DNA of 64,000 nt, taken from contig NZ_JAGPYK010000018.1 of assembly GCF_018070045.1 (NCBI RefSeq), positions 62,001-126,000 of the forward strand. Direction: 5' to 3'. The DNA is from Micromonospora sp. U21 (GTDB lineage Bacteria > Actinomycetota > Actinomycetes > Mycobacteriales > Micromonosporaceae). Made by a program: the position numbers and the translations under genes. The notes beneath the pieces were generated by a model that saw nothing but the letters and a program-made list of their open reading frames with translations, did no database searches and had not been told where the DNA came from. Shown here in pieces: positions 53,099 to 61,925 of the stretch; within the stretch, counting starts at the first letter, position 1, and each line of letters begins with the position of its first letter.

Positions 53099-54904
53099 GT
53101 GCAGCCGCACCACGACGGATCCCCGCTCCACGTCCCTCAGCAGGAGCCCGCGCTGGGGGAGGTCGTCGACGTCTTCGTCCGGGTGCCGGCCGGCGCCGAC
53201 GTGAGCCAGGTGCATGTGCGCACCACCGGCGACGGCGAGCCGCGCTTCCGCGAGGCCATCGTGGACCGCACCGAGGGCGGGGACGTCTGGTGGCGGGCCG
53301 AGGTGCCGGCCCGCAACCCGGTGAGCAACTACCGCTTCCTGCTCTCCGGGCAGCGGCGTCCCCGGTGGCTGACGGCCGCCGGGATGGTCGACCACGACGT
53401 GCCCGACCACGGCGACTTCAAGCTGGTCACCCACGCGCCACCGCCGGCCTGGGCGCGGGATGCCGTGATCTACCAGATCTTCCCGGACCGGTTCGCCCGC
53501 TCCGCGGAGGCCGACGCCCGGCCGCTGCCGGACTGGGCGATCCCGTGCGACTGGGACACCCCGGTGATCGGGCGGGGCCCGGAGACACCGCACCAGCTCT
53601 ACGGCGGCGACCTGGACGGGATCGCCGAGCGGCTGGACCACCTGGACCGGCTCGGGGTGAACACGCTCTACCTGACCCCGATCTTCCCGGCACGCTCCAA
53701 CCACCGCTACGACGCGGCCAGCTTCGACCGGGTCGACCCGCTACTCGGCGGGGACGCCGCGCTGGCCCGGCTCGCGGACGCGGTACGGGCGCGGGGCTGG
53801 CGGCTGCTCGGCGACATCACCAGCAACCACACCGGCGACGCGCACGACTGGTTCACCGCTGCCTCCTCGCAGGTACACGCGCCCGAACGGGAGCTGTACT
53901 ACTTCGACGAGATCTCCGGGGACTACGAGTCCTGGAACGGGGTGAAGTCCCTGCCGAAGCTGAACTGGGGAAGCGCCGAGCTGCGCCGCCGCTTCGGCAC
54001 CGCCGAGGACGCGGTGCTGCGTCGCTGGCTGCGTCCCCCGTACGGGCTGGACGGGTGGCGGGTGGACGTGGCGAACATGACCGGCCGGCGCGGCGCCGAC
54101 GAGTACACCCACGAGGTGGCGGCGCTGCTGCGCTCGGTGGTGGCCCAGGACCGGCCGGACGGCCTGCTGATGGCCGAGCATGGCCACGACCACACCGGTG
54201 ACCTGGACCGCGACGGCTGGCACGGCACCATGAACTACGTCGGCTTCACCGACCCGGTCTGGTCCTGGCTGCGCTACGGCGAGCAGCCGGTGCCGAACTT
54301 CCTCGGCACACCGGGCGGGGTGCCCCGCCGGGACGCGGACGCGGTGTTGGCCACCATGGACACCTACCGGTCGCTGGTCTCCTGGCGTTCATACGTGCAC
54401 TCGTGGCAACTGCTCGGCTCGCACGACTCGGCCCGGATCCGGACGGTGGTCGGCGACGCGGCCCGACACGAGGTCGCCGCCGGCCTGCTCGCCACCATGC
54501 CCGGCATCCCGATGGTCTTCGCGGGGGATGAGCTGGGCCTGACCGGCACGAACGGCGAATCGTCGCGTACCCCGATGCCGTGGCACCGCCCGCAGAGCTG
54601 GGACGCCGGCACGCTCGCCGCGTACCGGGCGCTGATCGCGCTGCGGAGAGGCGAGCCGGCGCTGCGCCACGGCGGCCTTCGGCGGCTGTACCACGACCCG
54701 GACACGCTCGTCTTCCTGCGCGAGGCGCCGACCGGCGCGGTGCTGGTGCTGGCCCGCCGGGCGGCTGGCCGCCCGGTGCGGCTGGCCGGGCTGCCCGCGG
54801 CGCAGAATGTGTACGGAGGTGCGCCGGCGCTTCGACCCGGACCGGACGGCTCGTTGACCCTGCCCGGTGACGGCCCCACCTTCCAGGTCTGGCGGCTGTG
54901 CTGA
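53099..54904 (+). CDS. GH13 cyclomaltodextrinase/neopullulanase-like enzyme
   Basis: 601 aa. An N-terminal immunoglobulin-like domain (to about 115, DVFVRVPAGADVSQVHVRTT) precedes the barrel, as in GH13_20/GH13_21 enzymes that act on cyclodextrins and pullulan. Catalytic residues: D323 (GWRVDVANM), E360 (LLMAEHGHDH), D443 (LGSHDSAR). No signal peptide, so cytoplasmic. GAGGAAG lies about 8 nt before the GTG. It complements the alpha-glucosidase on the other side of malEFG, cutting imported dextrins for it. Confidence 0.9.
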   Translation: MQPHHDGSPLHVPQQEPALGEVVDVFVRVPAGADVSQVHVRTTGDGEPRFREAIVDRTEGGDVWWRAEVPARNPVSNYRFLLSGQRRPRWLTAAGMVDHDVPDHGDFKLVTHAPPPAWARDAVIYQIFPDRFARSAEADARPLPDWAIPCDWDTPVIGRGPETPHQLYGGDLDGIAERLDHLDRLGVNTLYLTPIFPARSNHRYDAASFDRVDPLLGGDAALARLADAVRARGWRLLGDITSNHTGDAHDWFTAASSQVHAPERELYYFDEISGDYESWNGVKSLPKLNWGSAELRRRFGTAEDAVLRRWLRPPYGLDGWRVDVANMTGRRGADEYTHEVAALLRSVVAQDRPDGLLMAEHGHDHTGDLDRDGWHGTMNYVGFTDPVWSWLRYGEQPVPNFLGTPGGVPRRDADAVLATMDTYRSLVSWRSYVHSWQLLGSHDSARIRTVVGDAARHEVAAGLLATMPGIPMVFAGDELGLTGTNGESSRTPMPWHRPQSWDAGTLAAYRALIALRRGEPALRHGGLRRLYHDPDTLVFLREAPTGAVLVLARRAAGRPVRLAGLPAAQNVYGGAPALRPGPDGSLTLPGDGPTFQVWRLC

Positions 54905-55004
54905 ACGCGGCCGGCCGGCCGCGACGCACTTGTCGGCGAGCACCGACGCGCTGATCGCAGGACCCCCTACTACAAAGTGTCGTTGATAGGGGAGGATGGG
55001 CGGC

Positions 55005-55346
55005 GTGGAAGCGCTGCGACTGACCCTCCTCTATGTCCATCTGATCGGTTTCGCCCTGCTGCTCGGCGGCTCGATCGCCCAGTACATCAGCGGCCGGCTG
55101 CGGATCAACCCGGCCATGCTCTGGGGGTCGGTGATCCAGTTGCTGACCGGGCTCGGCCTCTCCGCCCCGCTGCGCGACGGTGACGAGCCGGCACCGGCGA
55201 AACTTGTGACGAAGTTGGTGCTCGCGCTGCTGATCTTCGTCATGGTCTTCTTCTCGCGGAAGCGGGACGTGGTCAATCGCGGTCACTTCCTCGCGATCGT
55301 CGGTCTGACGCTGGTCAACGCGGCGGTCGCGGTCTTTTGGCGGTAA
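55005..55346 (+). CDS. Small four-helix membrane protein
   Basis: A 113-aa protein with four hydrophobic segments: LTLLYVHLIGFALLLGGSIA, AMLWGSVIQLLTGLGLSAPL, LVTKLVLALLIFVMVFF and FLAIVGLTLVNAAVAVF. The first His-containing helix resembles CopD/DUF2269-like small membrane proteins, without proof. GGGGAGG at 54989-54995 gives 9 nt to the GTG at 55005; the ATG at 54996 is too close. It has no partner gene. Confidence 0.7.
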   Translation: MEALRLTLLYVHLIGFALLLGGSIAQYISGRLRINPAMLWGSVIQLLTGLGLSAPLRDGDEPAPAKLVTKLVLALLIFVMVFFSRKRDVVNRGHFLAIVGLTLVNAAVAVFWR

Positions 55347-55422
55347 CGTCCGGGGAGGGGGCCGCCCCGAAAAACGGACGTTCGTGACGCCTCGGCTGCT
55401 CGCCTACCAGCACGAAGAGTGA

Positions 55423-55510
55423 CTTGCCCCACGCAAGGGTTACACCCGGGTAACAGGCGCTCAACAGTCGTGCACGATTGTCGGCCGGTGGGTGGGCGCG
55501 GGCGTACGCT
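55423..55510 (+). promoter_or_regulatory. Nucleoside operon promoter with three inverted repeats
   Basis: TACGCT (55505-55510) is a likely -10. Upstream lie CTTGC-N5-GCAAG (55423-55437), GTTAC-N6-GTAAC (55439-55454) and ACAGTCGTGCACGATTGT (55464-55481), an 18-bp near-perfect palindrome with a 10-bp perfect core. The last is next to the -35 region and is the best operator candidate. Confidence 0.55.
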
Positions 55511-55604
55511 CCCGTCCGTAACGTGGGACAGCCGGCGGCAACCCGCAGGTCGGCTGATGGGCTGCCACCGCACTAGGCGCGGTGTGCAATGGGAAGGAGA
55601 CGTC

Positions 55605-56690
55605 TTGCGCTCGGTGCGTGGGATGCGGATCGCCTCGATCTTCGCGGTGGGTGGGCTCGTGCTCAGCGCCGCCGCGTGTGGCGAGGCCCCCGAGGATGAC
55701 AACAACGCCGGCAGTGGCGCCAAGAAGTTCAGCGCCTGCATGGTGACCGACGTCGGCGGCATCGACGACAAGTCGTTCAACGCTTCGGCCTGGAAGGGCC
55801 TGCAGGAGGCCAAGGCCGCCAACGACAACATCGACATCAAGTACGTCGCGTCGAAGGCCGAGGCCGACTACGAGCCGAACCTGACGCAGTACGTCAACCA
55901 GAAGTGCGACTTCATCCTGGCCGTCGGTGGCCTGATGTCGAACGCCACCTCGAAGATCGCCAAGGCGAACCCGAACCAGGAGTTCGGCATCGTCGACGCC
56001 AACCCGGGTGACGCCAACGTCTACCCGATGCAGTTCGACACCGCCCAGGCCGCGTTCCAGGCGGGCTACCTGGCAGCCGGGCTGACCAAGAGCGGCAAGG
56101 TGGCCACCTACGGCGCCCTGCCGATCCCGCCGGTGACCATCTTCATGGACGGCTTCGTCGACGGCGTGGCGTACTACAACACCACCAAGAAGAAGAACGT
56201 CCAGGCGCTCGGCTGGGACAAGGCAACCCAGAAGGGCTCCTTCACCAACGATTTCGCCAAGCAGGACGAGGGCAAGAAGGTCTCCGACGCGCTGGTCGCC
56301 CAGGGCGCGGACATCATCATGCCCGTCGCCGGTGGCGCCGGCCTCGGCACCACCTCCGCGGCCAAGGCCTCGGGCGGCAGGTACAACACCATCTGGGTGG
56401 ACGTCGACGGCTGCGAGAGCACCCCGGACTGCTCCGCGATCGTGACCACCGTGGTCAAGAACATTCCGGAGGCTGTCAAGGAGGCCGTGGTCAAGGCCGC
56501 CGCTGGCGACAAGCTGCCGGCCAAGCCGGGCTTCATCGGCACCCTGGCCAACAACGGTGTCTCGCTCGCCCCGTACCACGACTTCGACAGCAAGGTTCCG
56601 GCCGAGCTGAAGGCCGAAGTCGACAAGATCAAGGCGGACATCGCCGCCGGCACCATCACCGTCACCTCGAAGGCCCAGCCGACCAAGTGA
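55605..56690 (+). CDS. bmpA: BMP-family nucleoside-binding lipoprotein
   Basis: 361 aa. A signal peptide with lipobox LSAAAC puts the lipid anchor at C25. The mature part follows the BMP family (DVGGIDDKSFNASAWKGLQE, QYVNQKCDFILAVGGLM, TIWVDVDGCES), which binds purine or pyrimidine nucleosides. The TTG at 55605 has AAGGAG 5 nt upstream; in-frame GTG 55614 and ATG 55623 are possible. It starts the transporter-salvage operon. Two strong hairpins follow it, which should make it the most abundant product. Confidence 0.92.
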   Translation: MRSVRGMRIASIFAVGGLVLSAAACGEAPEDDNNAGSGAKKFSACMVTDVGGIDDKSFNASAWKGLQEAKAANDNIDIKYVASKAEADYEPNLTQYVNQKCDFILAVGGLMSNATSKIAKANPNQEFGIVDANPGDANVYPMQFDTAQAAFQAGYLAAGLTKSGKVATYGALPIPPVTIFMDGFVDGVAYYNTTKKKNVQALGWDKATQKGSFTNDFAKQDEGKKVSDALVAQGADIIMPVAGGAGLGTTSAAKASGGRYNTIWVDVDGCESTPDCSAIVTTVVKNIPEAVKEAVVKAAAGDKLPAKPGFIGTLANNGVSLAPYHDFDSKVPAELKAEVDKIKADIAAGTITVTSKAQPTK

Positions 56691-56696
56691 CGACCG

Positions 56697-56800
56697 GCCG
56701 ACCCCTCCGGTGAGATCATCGGAGGGTCGGCGGGGGACAGGTACGACGGATCCGGCCGCTCCGGCGCCGCGGGTAACCACCCGTGGGGCCGGAGCGGCCG
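56697..56800 (+). terminator. Two hairpins after bmpA (attenuators)
   Basis: Hairpin 1 (56697-56731): GCCGACCCCTCCG with CGGAGGGTCGGC, one bulged base. Hairpin 2 (56753-56800): CGGCCGCTCCGGC pairs perfectly with GCCGGAGCGGCCG, with CGGGT-AACC-ACCCG inside. Neither has a T tract. They probably protect bmpA mRNA or reduce read-through to the ATPase and permease genes. Confidence 0.65.
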
Positions 56801-56847
56801 ATCGCGCGCCACGGTGACCGGGCCGGTCCGGCCCGGTCAACGGCAGC

Positions 56848-56853
56848 TACGCT
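56848..56853 (+). promoter_or_regulatory. Possible -10 box before the ATPase gene
   Basis: TACGCT, 20 nt before the ribosome-binding site AGGAGG (56873-56878). It could give the ATPase and permease genes a second promoter. Confidence 0.4.
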
Positions 56854-56883
56854 GCACCATCGCTCGCACTCCAGGAGGTTGCG

Positions 56884-58491
56884 CTGAGACTCGAACTGCG
56901 CGGCATCACCAAGCGGTTCGGTGATCTGGTCGCCAATGACCACATCGACCTGACGGTGGAGCCTGGAGAGATTCACGCCCTGCTCGGCGAGAACGGCGCG
57001 GGCAAGTCGACCCTGATGAACGTGCTCTACGGGCTCTACCAGCCCGACGAGGGCGAGATCCTGGTCGATGGCAAGCCGCTGAAGCTGAAGGGCCCGTCCG
57101 ACGCGATCGCGGCCGGGATCGGCATGGTGCACCAGCACTTCATGCTGGTACCGGTCTTCACCGTCACCGAGAACATCATGCTCGGCGCCGAGCAGGTCCG
57201 AGGCGGCATCGCCGGCTTCCTGGACCGGCGGCGGGCCCGGCGCCAGGTCGCCGAGGTGTCCGAGCGCTACAACCTGCGGGTCGACCCGGACGCGGTGATC
57301 GAGGACCTGCCGGTCGGCATCCAGCAGCGCGTCGAGATCGTCAAGGCGCTCACCCGCGACGTCGACCTGCTCATCCTGGACGAGCCGACCGCGGTGCTCA
57401 CCCCGCAGGAGACCGAGGAACTGCTGACGGTCATGCGGTCGCTGAAGGCCGCCGGCAAGTCGATCGTCTTCATCACCCACAAGCTCGGCGAGGTCAAGGC
57501 GATCGCCGACCGCATCACCGTGATCCGGCGCGGTAGGACCGTCGGCACCGCCCTGCCGGAGGCCAGCCGCGACGAGCTGGCCGCGCTGATGGTGGGGCGC
57601 AGCGTCCGGCTCACCGTGGAGAAGGGCACCGCCACGCCGGGCGAGCCGATGCTGGAGGTGGCCGGCCTGGTCGTGGACGACGACCGGCAGGTCCGGGCGG
57701 TCGACGGCGTGGACCTGACCGTGCGCGCGGGCGAGGTGCTCGGCGTGGCGGGTGTGCAGGGCAACGGCCAGACCGAGCTGATCGAGGCGATCATGGGCCT
57801 GCGCCCGGTGCTCGCCGGCACGGTCAGCCTGGGCGGCGACCGGATCGACGGCTGGAAGACCAAGAAGGTGCTCCGCGCCGGTGTCGGCTACGTGCCCGAG
57901 GACCGCAGCGTGGACGGCCTGGTCAAGGAGTTCAGCGTCGCGGAGAACCTGGTGCTGGACATCTACGACCGGCCGCCGTTCGGTGCCGGGCTCGCGCTCA
58001 GGCCGGACGCGATCGCGACGTCGGCGAAGGAGCGGATCGAGCAGTTCGACGTCCGCACCTCATCGGCCGACGCGCCGGTGGGCACCCTGTCCGGCGGCAA
58101 CCAGCAGAAGGTGATCGTGGCCCGGGAGCTGTCCCGGCCGCTGAAGCTCTTCATCGCCGCCCAGCCGACCCGCGGCGTCGACGTCGGATCGATCGAGTTC
58201 ATCCACAGCCGGATCATCCGCGAGCGGGACATCGGCACCGCCGTCATGGTGGTCTCCAGCGAACTCGACGAGGTGATCGGGCTGGCCGATCGGATCGCGG
58301 TGATGTACCGCGGCCGGATCATCGGCATCGTCGGCCCGGACACCCCGCGCGAGGAGATCGGCCTGCTGATGGCCGGCATCAGCCCGGACGCGGTCTCCGA
58401 GCGCGGCGCGGACGCCGCGCCGACCGACGGCACGGCTACCGACGGGGGCCCGGCGAGCGACGCAGGCTCCGCGAACGAGGACGAGGCATGA
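56884..58491 (+). CDS. Nucleoside ABC transporter ATPase, CTG start
   Basis: 535 aa with two ATP-binding cassettes in one chain, as in sugar/nucleoside (RbsA, NupA-like) transporters. Walker A of cassette 1 is at 35-43 (GENGAGKST), with [17 protein letters not shown]; cassette 2 has [14 protein letters not shown] and [12 protein letters not shown]. The first strands ([20 protein letters not shown]) lie before the first ATG/GTG/TTG, and no such codon exists upstream in frame. CTG at 56884, 5 nt after AGGAGG, is therefore the likely start. It ends in an ATGA overlap with the permease. Confidence 0.9.
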   Translation: MRLELRGITKRFGDLVANDHIDLTVEPGEIHALLGENGAGKSTLMNVLYGLYQPDEGEILVDGKPLKLKGPSDAIAAGIGMVHQHFMLVPVFTVTENIMLGAEQVRGGIAGFLDRRRARRQVAEVSERYNLRVDPDAVIEDLPVGIQQRVEIVKALTRDVDLLILDEPTAVLTPQETEELLTVMRSLKAAGKSIVFITHKLGEVKAIADRITVIRRGRTVGTALPEASRDELAALMVGRSVRLTVEKGTATPGEPMLEVAGLVVDDDRQVRAVDGVDLTVRAGEVLGVAGVQGNGQTELIEAIMGLRPVLAGTVSLGGDRIDGWKTKKVLRAGVGYVPEDRSVDGLVKEFSVAENLVLDIYDRPPFGAGLALRPDAIATSAKERIEQFDVRTSSADAPVGTLSGGNQQKVIVARELSRPLKLFIAAQPTRGVDVGSIEFIHSRIIRERDIGTAVMVVSSELDEVIGLADRIAVMYRGRIIGIVGPDTPREEIGLLMAGISPDAVSERGADAAPTDGTATDGGPASDAGSANEDEA

Positions 58492-59846
58492 GCGACCCCA
58501 ATCCGCAGTCCGGCTCGCCGGACAAGGAGCCGGCGAGCGAGGCGCAGGCCGCGCAGACCGCTCTCGGCAACACCGAACAGGCCGAGCCGGCGACGCCGGG
58601 CCGGTCGGCGCCGGAGTCGGAGCCGAAGCCCAGCCTGGGCCGGCTGTTCCTGGACAACCTCTGGGCGGCCAACACCTTCACGGTGACCCTGCTGTCGCTG
58701 GTGCTGGCGATCGTGGTCGGCGCGGTGCTGATGATCATTTCTGATCCGGATGTGCTCTCCACCTACTCGTACATCACCTCCCGCCCGTCCGATGCGCTCA
58801 ATTCCAGTTGGACGCTGGTGAGTGAGGCGTACGCGAACCTGTTCAAGGGCTCGATCTTCGACCCGGAGGCGTTCTCCGGCTGGCTGAACGGCGACAACGG
58901 CTGGCAGGCCGTGCTCGCGCCGATCTCCGAGACGCTCACCTACGCGGCCCCGCTGGTCTTCACCGGCCTGGCGGTGGCGCTGGCCTTCCGCGGCGGGCTG
59001 TTCAACATCGGTGCGCAGGGTCAGGCCACCATCGGCGTGATCCTGGCCGCGCTGGCCGGCTTCCTGCTGCCGCTGCCGCCCGGCCTGCACCTGCTGGTGG
59101 CGGTGCTGGCCGGTGCCCTGGGCGGGGCGATCTGGGGCTTCATCCCGGGCATCCTCAAGGCCCGCGCCGGTGCGCACGAGGTGATCAACACGATCATGCT
59201 CAACTACGTGGCCACGTATTTCCTCACCTGGCTCATCGTGCAGAACGGGGTGCAGGACCCCACCCGCACCGACGCGATCAGCAAGGCGGTGGACACGTCC
59301 GCCCAGCTGCCCCGGCTGCTCGGAGACAACCTGCGGGTGCACGCCGGCATCCTGCTCGCCGTGCTGGCCACCTGGGGGGTCGCCTGGCTGCTCAACCGCT
59401 CCACGCTCGGCTTCGAGCTGCGCGCGGTCGGCGCCAACCCGGATGCCGCCCGCACCGCAGGCATCAGTGTCACCCGGACGTACACCCTGATCATGGTCTT
59501 CTCCGGGATCCTGGCCGGTCTCGGTGGCTCGAACATGGTCCTCGGCTCCACCGCCAGCGCGTTGACCCCGCTGGTGGTCGCGCAGATCGGTTTCGACGGC
59601 ATCCTGGTGGCGCTGCTCGGCCGGGTTAAGCCCTGGGGGGTGCTGCTGGCCGCGCTGCTGTTCGGGGCGCTCCAGGCGGGCGGCAACCGGATGCAGTCGT
59701 ACTCGGGGATCTCGCTGGAGCTGGTGACCGTGCTCCAGGCGCTGATCGTCATCTTCATCGCCGCACCCGCCCTGGTGAAAGCGATCTTCCAGCTCCGGGC
59801 CGCACGGGCCGCCCGGTTGCAGACGAGCCTGGCGAAGGGCTGGTAA
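58488..59846 (+). CDS. Nucleoside ABC permease 1
   Basis: 452 aa of the BPD_transp_2 family. A hydrophilic N-terminus of about 60 residues, then about ten helices. The conserved loop [20 protein letters not shown] and the later [20 protein letters not shown] are typical of NupB/RnsC-type permeases. Start overlaps the ATPase stop (ATGA). Pairs with the next permease to form the channel. Confidence 0.93.
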   Translation: MSDPNPQSGSPDKEPASEAQAAQTALGNTEQAEPATPGRSAPESEPKPSLGRLFLDNLWAANTFTVTLLSLVLAIVVGAVLMIISDPDVLSTYSYITSRPSDALNSSWTLVSEAYANLFKGSIFDPEAFSGWLNGDNGWQAVLAPISETLTYAAPLVFTGLAVALAFRGGLFNIGAQGQATIGVILAALAGFLLPLPPGLHLLVAVLAGALGGAIWGFIPGILKARAGAHEVINTIMLNYVATYFLTWLIVQNGVQDPTRTDAISKAVDTSAQLPRLLGDNLRVHAGILLAVLATWGVAWLLNRSTLGFELRAVGANPDAARTAGISVTRTYTLIMVFSGILAGLGGSNMVLGSTASALTPLVVAQIGFDGILVALLGRVKPWGVLLAALLFGALQAGGNRMQSYSGISLELVTVLQALIVIFIAAPALVKAIFQLRAARAARLQTSLAKGW

Positions 59847-59849
59847 CTC

Positions 59850-61130
59850 ATGTCCACCATGGCTGTCCCCGACGTCGCGGTCGCCCCGGTCGACGCGGGC
59901 TTCTGGACCCGGAACCGCAAGGTCGGCCTCGTGCTGCTGGCGCTCGGCCTGCTCGCGGCGGTGCTCTTCGGTGCGCTCGCCACCGACCAGCAGGCCCGGT
60001 TCACGCTCAGCGATGACGCGGCCGGCGCCGCGCTGGAGATCAACGGCACGATCGGGGCGATCCTGTTCGGGATCATCGCGATCGCCGCCGGTGCGGCGCT
60101 GCTCGCCGGGGTGCCGAAGCGGTGGTTCCTCACCGTGCTCGGTGTCGGGCTGGTCGGCTTCGTGCTCTCCTTCCTCTGCTGGCAGGTCTCCGCCGCGCCG
60201 ACCGGGCAGAACTTCATGCCCCTGGTCAACATCATCCGAGGCACCTTCATCCTGGCCCTGCCGCTGATCTTCGGTGCGCTCGCCGGGGTGCTCTGCGAGC
60301 GGTCCGGCGTGGTCAACGTGGCCATCGAGGGGCAGTTGCTGATGGGCGCGTTCAGCGGCGCGCTGTTCGGCAGCCTCTCCGGCAGCGTCTGGGTGGGCCT
60401 GGTCGCCGCAGCCATCGGCGGCGCGTTCATCTCGCTGCTGCTGGCCGTCTTCGCCATCCGCTACCTGGTCGACCAGGTGGTCATCGGCATCGTGCTGAAC
60501 CTGCTGGCGGTCGGCGTCACCGGCTTCCTCTACGAACGGCTGATGCAGACCGACGCGACGAAGTACAACAGCGCGCCCCGCTTCGGCAACTGGAACATTC
60601 CGCTGCTCGAGGACATCCCGGTGCTCGGCCCGGCGCTGTTCCGCGGCAACATCTTCCTCTACCTCGGCCTGCTCCTGGTGCTGGTGATCCACATCGGGCT
60701 GTTCCGTACCCGGTGGGGGCTGCGGACCCGCTCGGTCGGTGAGCACCCGACCGCCGCCGACACGCTCGGCGTCAAGGTGCTGCGGGTGCGCTACCGCAAC
60801 GTGCTGCTCGCCGGTGTGGTCGCCGGCATCGGGGGCGCGTCCTACACGCTGGCGCTCTACTCGTTCACCAAGAACATGATCGGCGGCAAGGGCTTCATCG
60901 CGCTGGCCGCGCTGATCTTCGGCCGGTGGAACCCGACCGGGGCGCTGCTCGCCGCGCTCTTCTTCGGCTTCGCCGACCAGCTCGCCACCTACCTGGGTGC
61001 GATCAACAGCGTGATCCCCAGCCAGTTCCTGGCCATGCTGCCCTACCTGGCGACGATCCTGGCGGTGGCCGGGCTGGTCGGCCGGGTCCGGGCACCGGCC
61101 GCCGACGGCAAGCCGTACATCAAGGGCTGA
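59850..61130 (+). CDS. Nucleoside ABC permease 2
   Basis: 426 aa, BPD_transp_2 family, with three extra N-terminal helices before the conserved LCERSGVVNVAIEGQLLMGA loop; later RTRSVGEHPTAADTLGVKVL and GGKGFIALAALIFGRWNPTG. It is the NupC/RnsD-type partner. The gene starts 3 nt after its neighbour's stop. Together with bmpA and the ATPase it makes a complete nucleoside importer. Confidence 0.93.
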   Translation: MSTMAVPDVAVAPVDAGFWTRNRKVGLVLLALGLLAAVLFGALATDQQARFTLSDDAAGAALEINGTIGAILFGIIAIAAGAALLAGVPKRWFLTVLGVGLVGFVLSFLCWQVSAAPTGQNFMPLVNIIRGTFILALPLIFGALAGVLCERSGVVNVAIEGQLLMGAFSGALFGSLSGSVWVGLVAAAIGGAFISLLLAVFAIRYLVDQVVIGIVLNLLAVGVTGFLYERLMQTDATKYNSAPRFGNWNIPLLEDIPVLGPALFRGNIFLYLGLLLVLVIHIGLFRTRWGLRTRSVGEHPTAADTLGVKVLRVRYRNVLLAGVVAGIGGASYTLALYSFTKNMIGGKGFIALAALIFGRWNPTGALLAALFFGFADQLATYLGAINSVIPSQFLAMLPYLATILAVAGLVGRVRAPAADGKPYIKG

Positions 61131-61202
61131 GCCCGGTGCCGACGCGGCGGGGCCGAGGTGGTCCCGCCGCAGGCCACGATGACGGTGCGGCAGAATGATG
61201 GG

Positions 61203-61913
61203 ATGACTGAGATCGACTGGGCGCGGTTGCGCGCCGCCGCCGCGGACGCGATGCGGCACGCCTACGCGCCGTACTCGACGTTCCCGGTCGGTGCGGCCGC
61301 GCTGGTCGACGACGGCCGGGTGGTGGTCGGCTGCAACGTGGAGAACGCCGCGTACGGGGTGACGCTCTGTGCCGAGTGCGGTGTGGTCTCCAGCCTGCAC
61401 GCCACCGGGGGCGGCCGCCTCGTCGCGCTCTCCTGCGTCGACGCCACGGGTGAGCCGTTGATGCCGTGTGGCCGGTGCCGGCAGCTGCTCTGGGAGCACG
61501 GCGGGCCGGAGTGCCTGATCGAGTCCAAGGGCCGCCCGCTGCGGATGGCCGAGTTGCTGCCGCACGCCTTCGGTGTGGAGGACCTGGAGGCGGTGACCGG
61601 CGAGACGCCGGTGCCGGTGGTGCCGGAGCGGTTGGCCGCCTGGCGCGGGCGCGGCACGGTCTTCGTGCACCCGGACATGTCCGCCGGGCAGCAGGTCTGG
61701 ACGGCCTACTGGGAGCGGTCGGCCGGGGATGACGCGGGCGCCGAGACCGGCGTGCTGGAGGAGGCTCCGAGCTGGGACGACCCGGCGGAGGCGATCACCT
61801 GGGGGATGGCCCGGACGCCCCGTGTGGTCGTGGTGGACGCGACCGGCACCATCTTCTGGGCTGGTGAGGGTGAGCCGCCTCTGGAGATTCCTGTTCGCTG
61901 GTCTGCTGAGTAG
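61203..61913 (+). CDS. cdd: Cytidine deaminase with C-terminal extension
   Basis: 236 aa. Residues 1-130 form a normal cytidine deaminase: C56-A-E58 (TLCAECGVVSSLHA) and C89-G-R-C92 (PCGRCRQLL) hold zinc and protons; cytidine and deoxycytidine become uridine and deoxyuridine. The remaining ~105 residues are unusual, because single-domain bacterial enzymes end near 130. The extension contains VFVHPDMSAGQQVWTAYWER and a last unit VVVVDATGTIFWAGEGEPPL. No family was recognised for it. The gene lies between the importer and deoA. CAGAAT 6 nt before the ATG may be a weak leaderless -10. Confidence 0.9.
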   Translation: MTEIDWARLRAAAADAMRHAYAPYSTFPVGAAALVDDGRVVVGCNVENAAYGVTLCAECGVVSSLHATGGGRLVALSCVDATGEPLMPCGRCRQLLWEHGGPECLIESKGRPLRMAELLPHAFGVEDLEAVTGETPVPVVPERLAAWRGRGTVFVHPDMSAGQQVWTAYWERSAGDDAGAETGVLEEAPSWDDPAEAITWGMARTPRVVVVDATGTIFWAGEGEPPLEIPVRWSAE

Positions 61914-61925
61914 GAAGAACTTCTG

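Noticed and set aside
55511-55604. A riboswitch in the bmpA leader
   Set aside because: The ~90-nt leader can fold, but no purine, TPP, SAM or other known consensus core was recognised.
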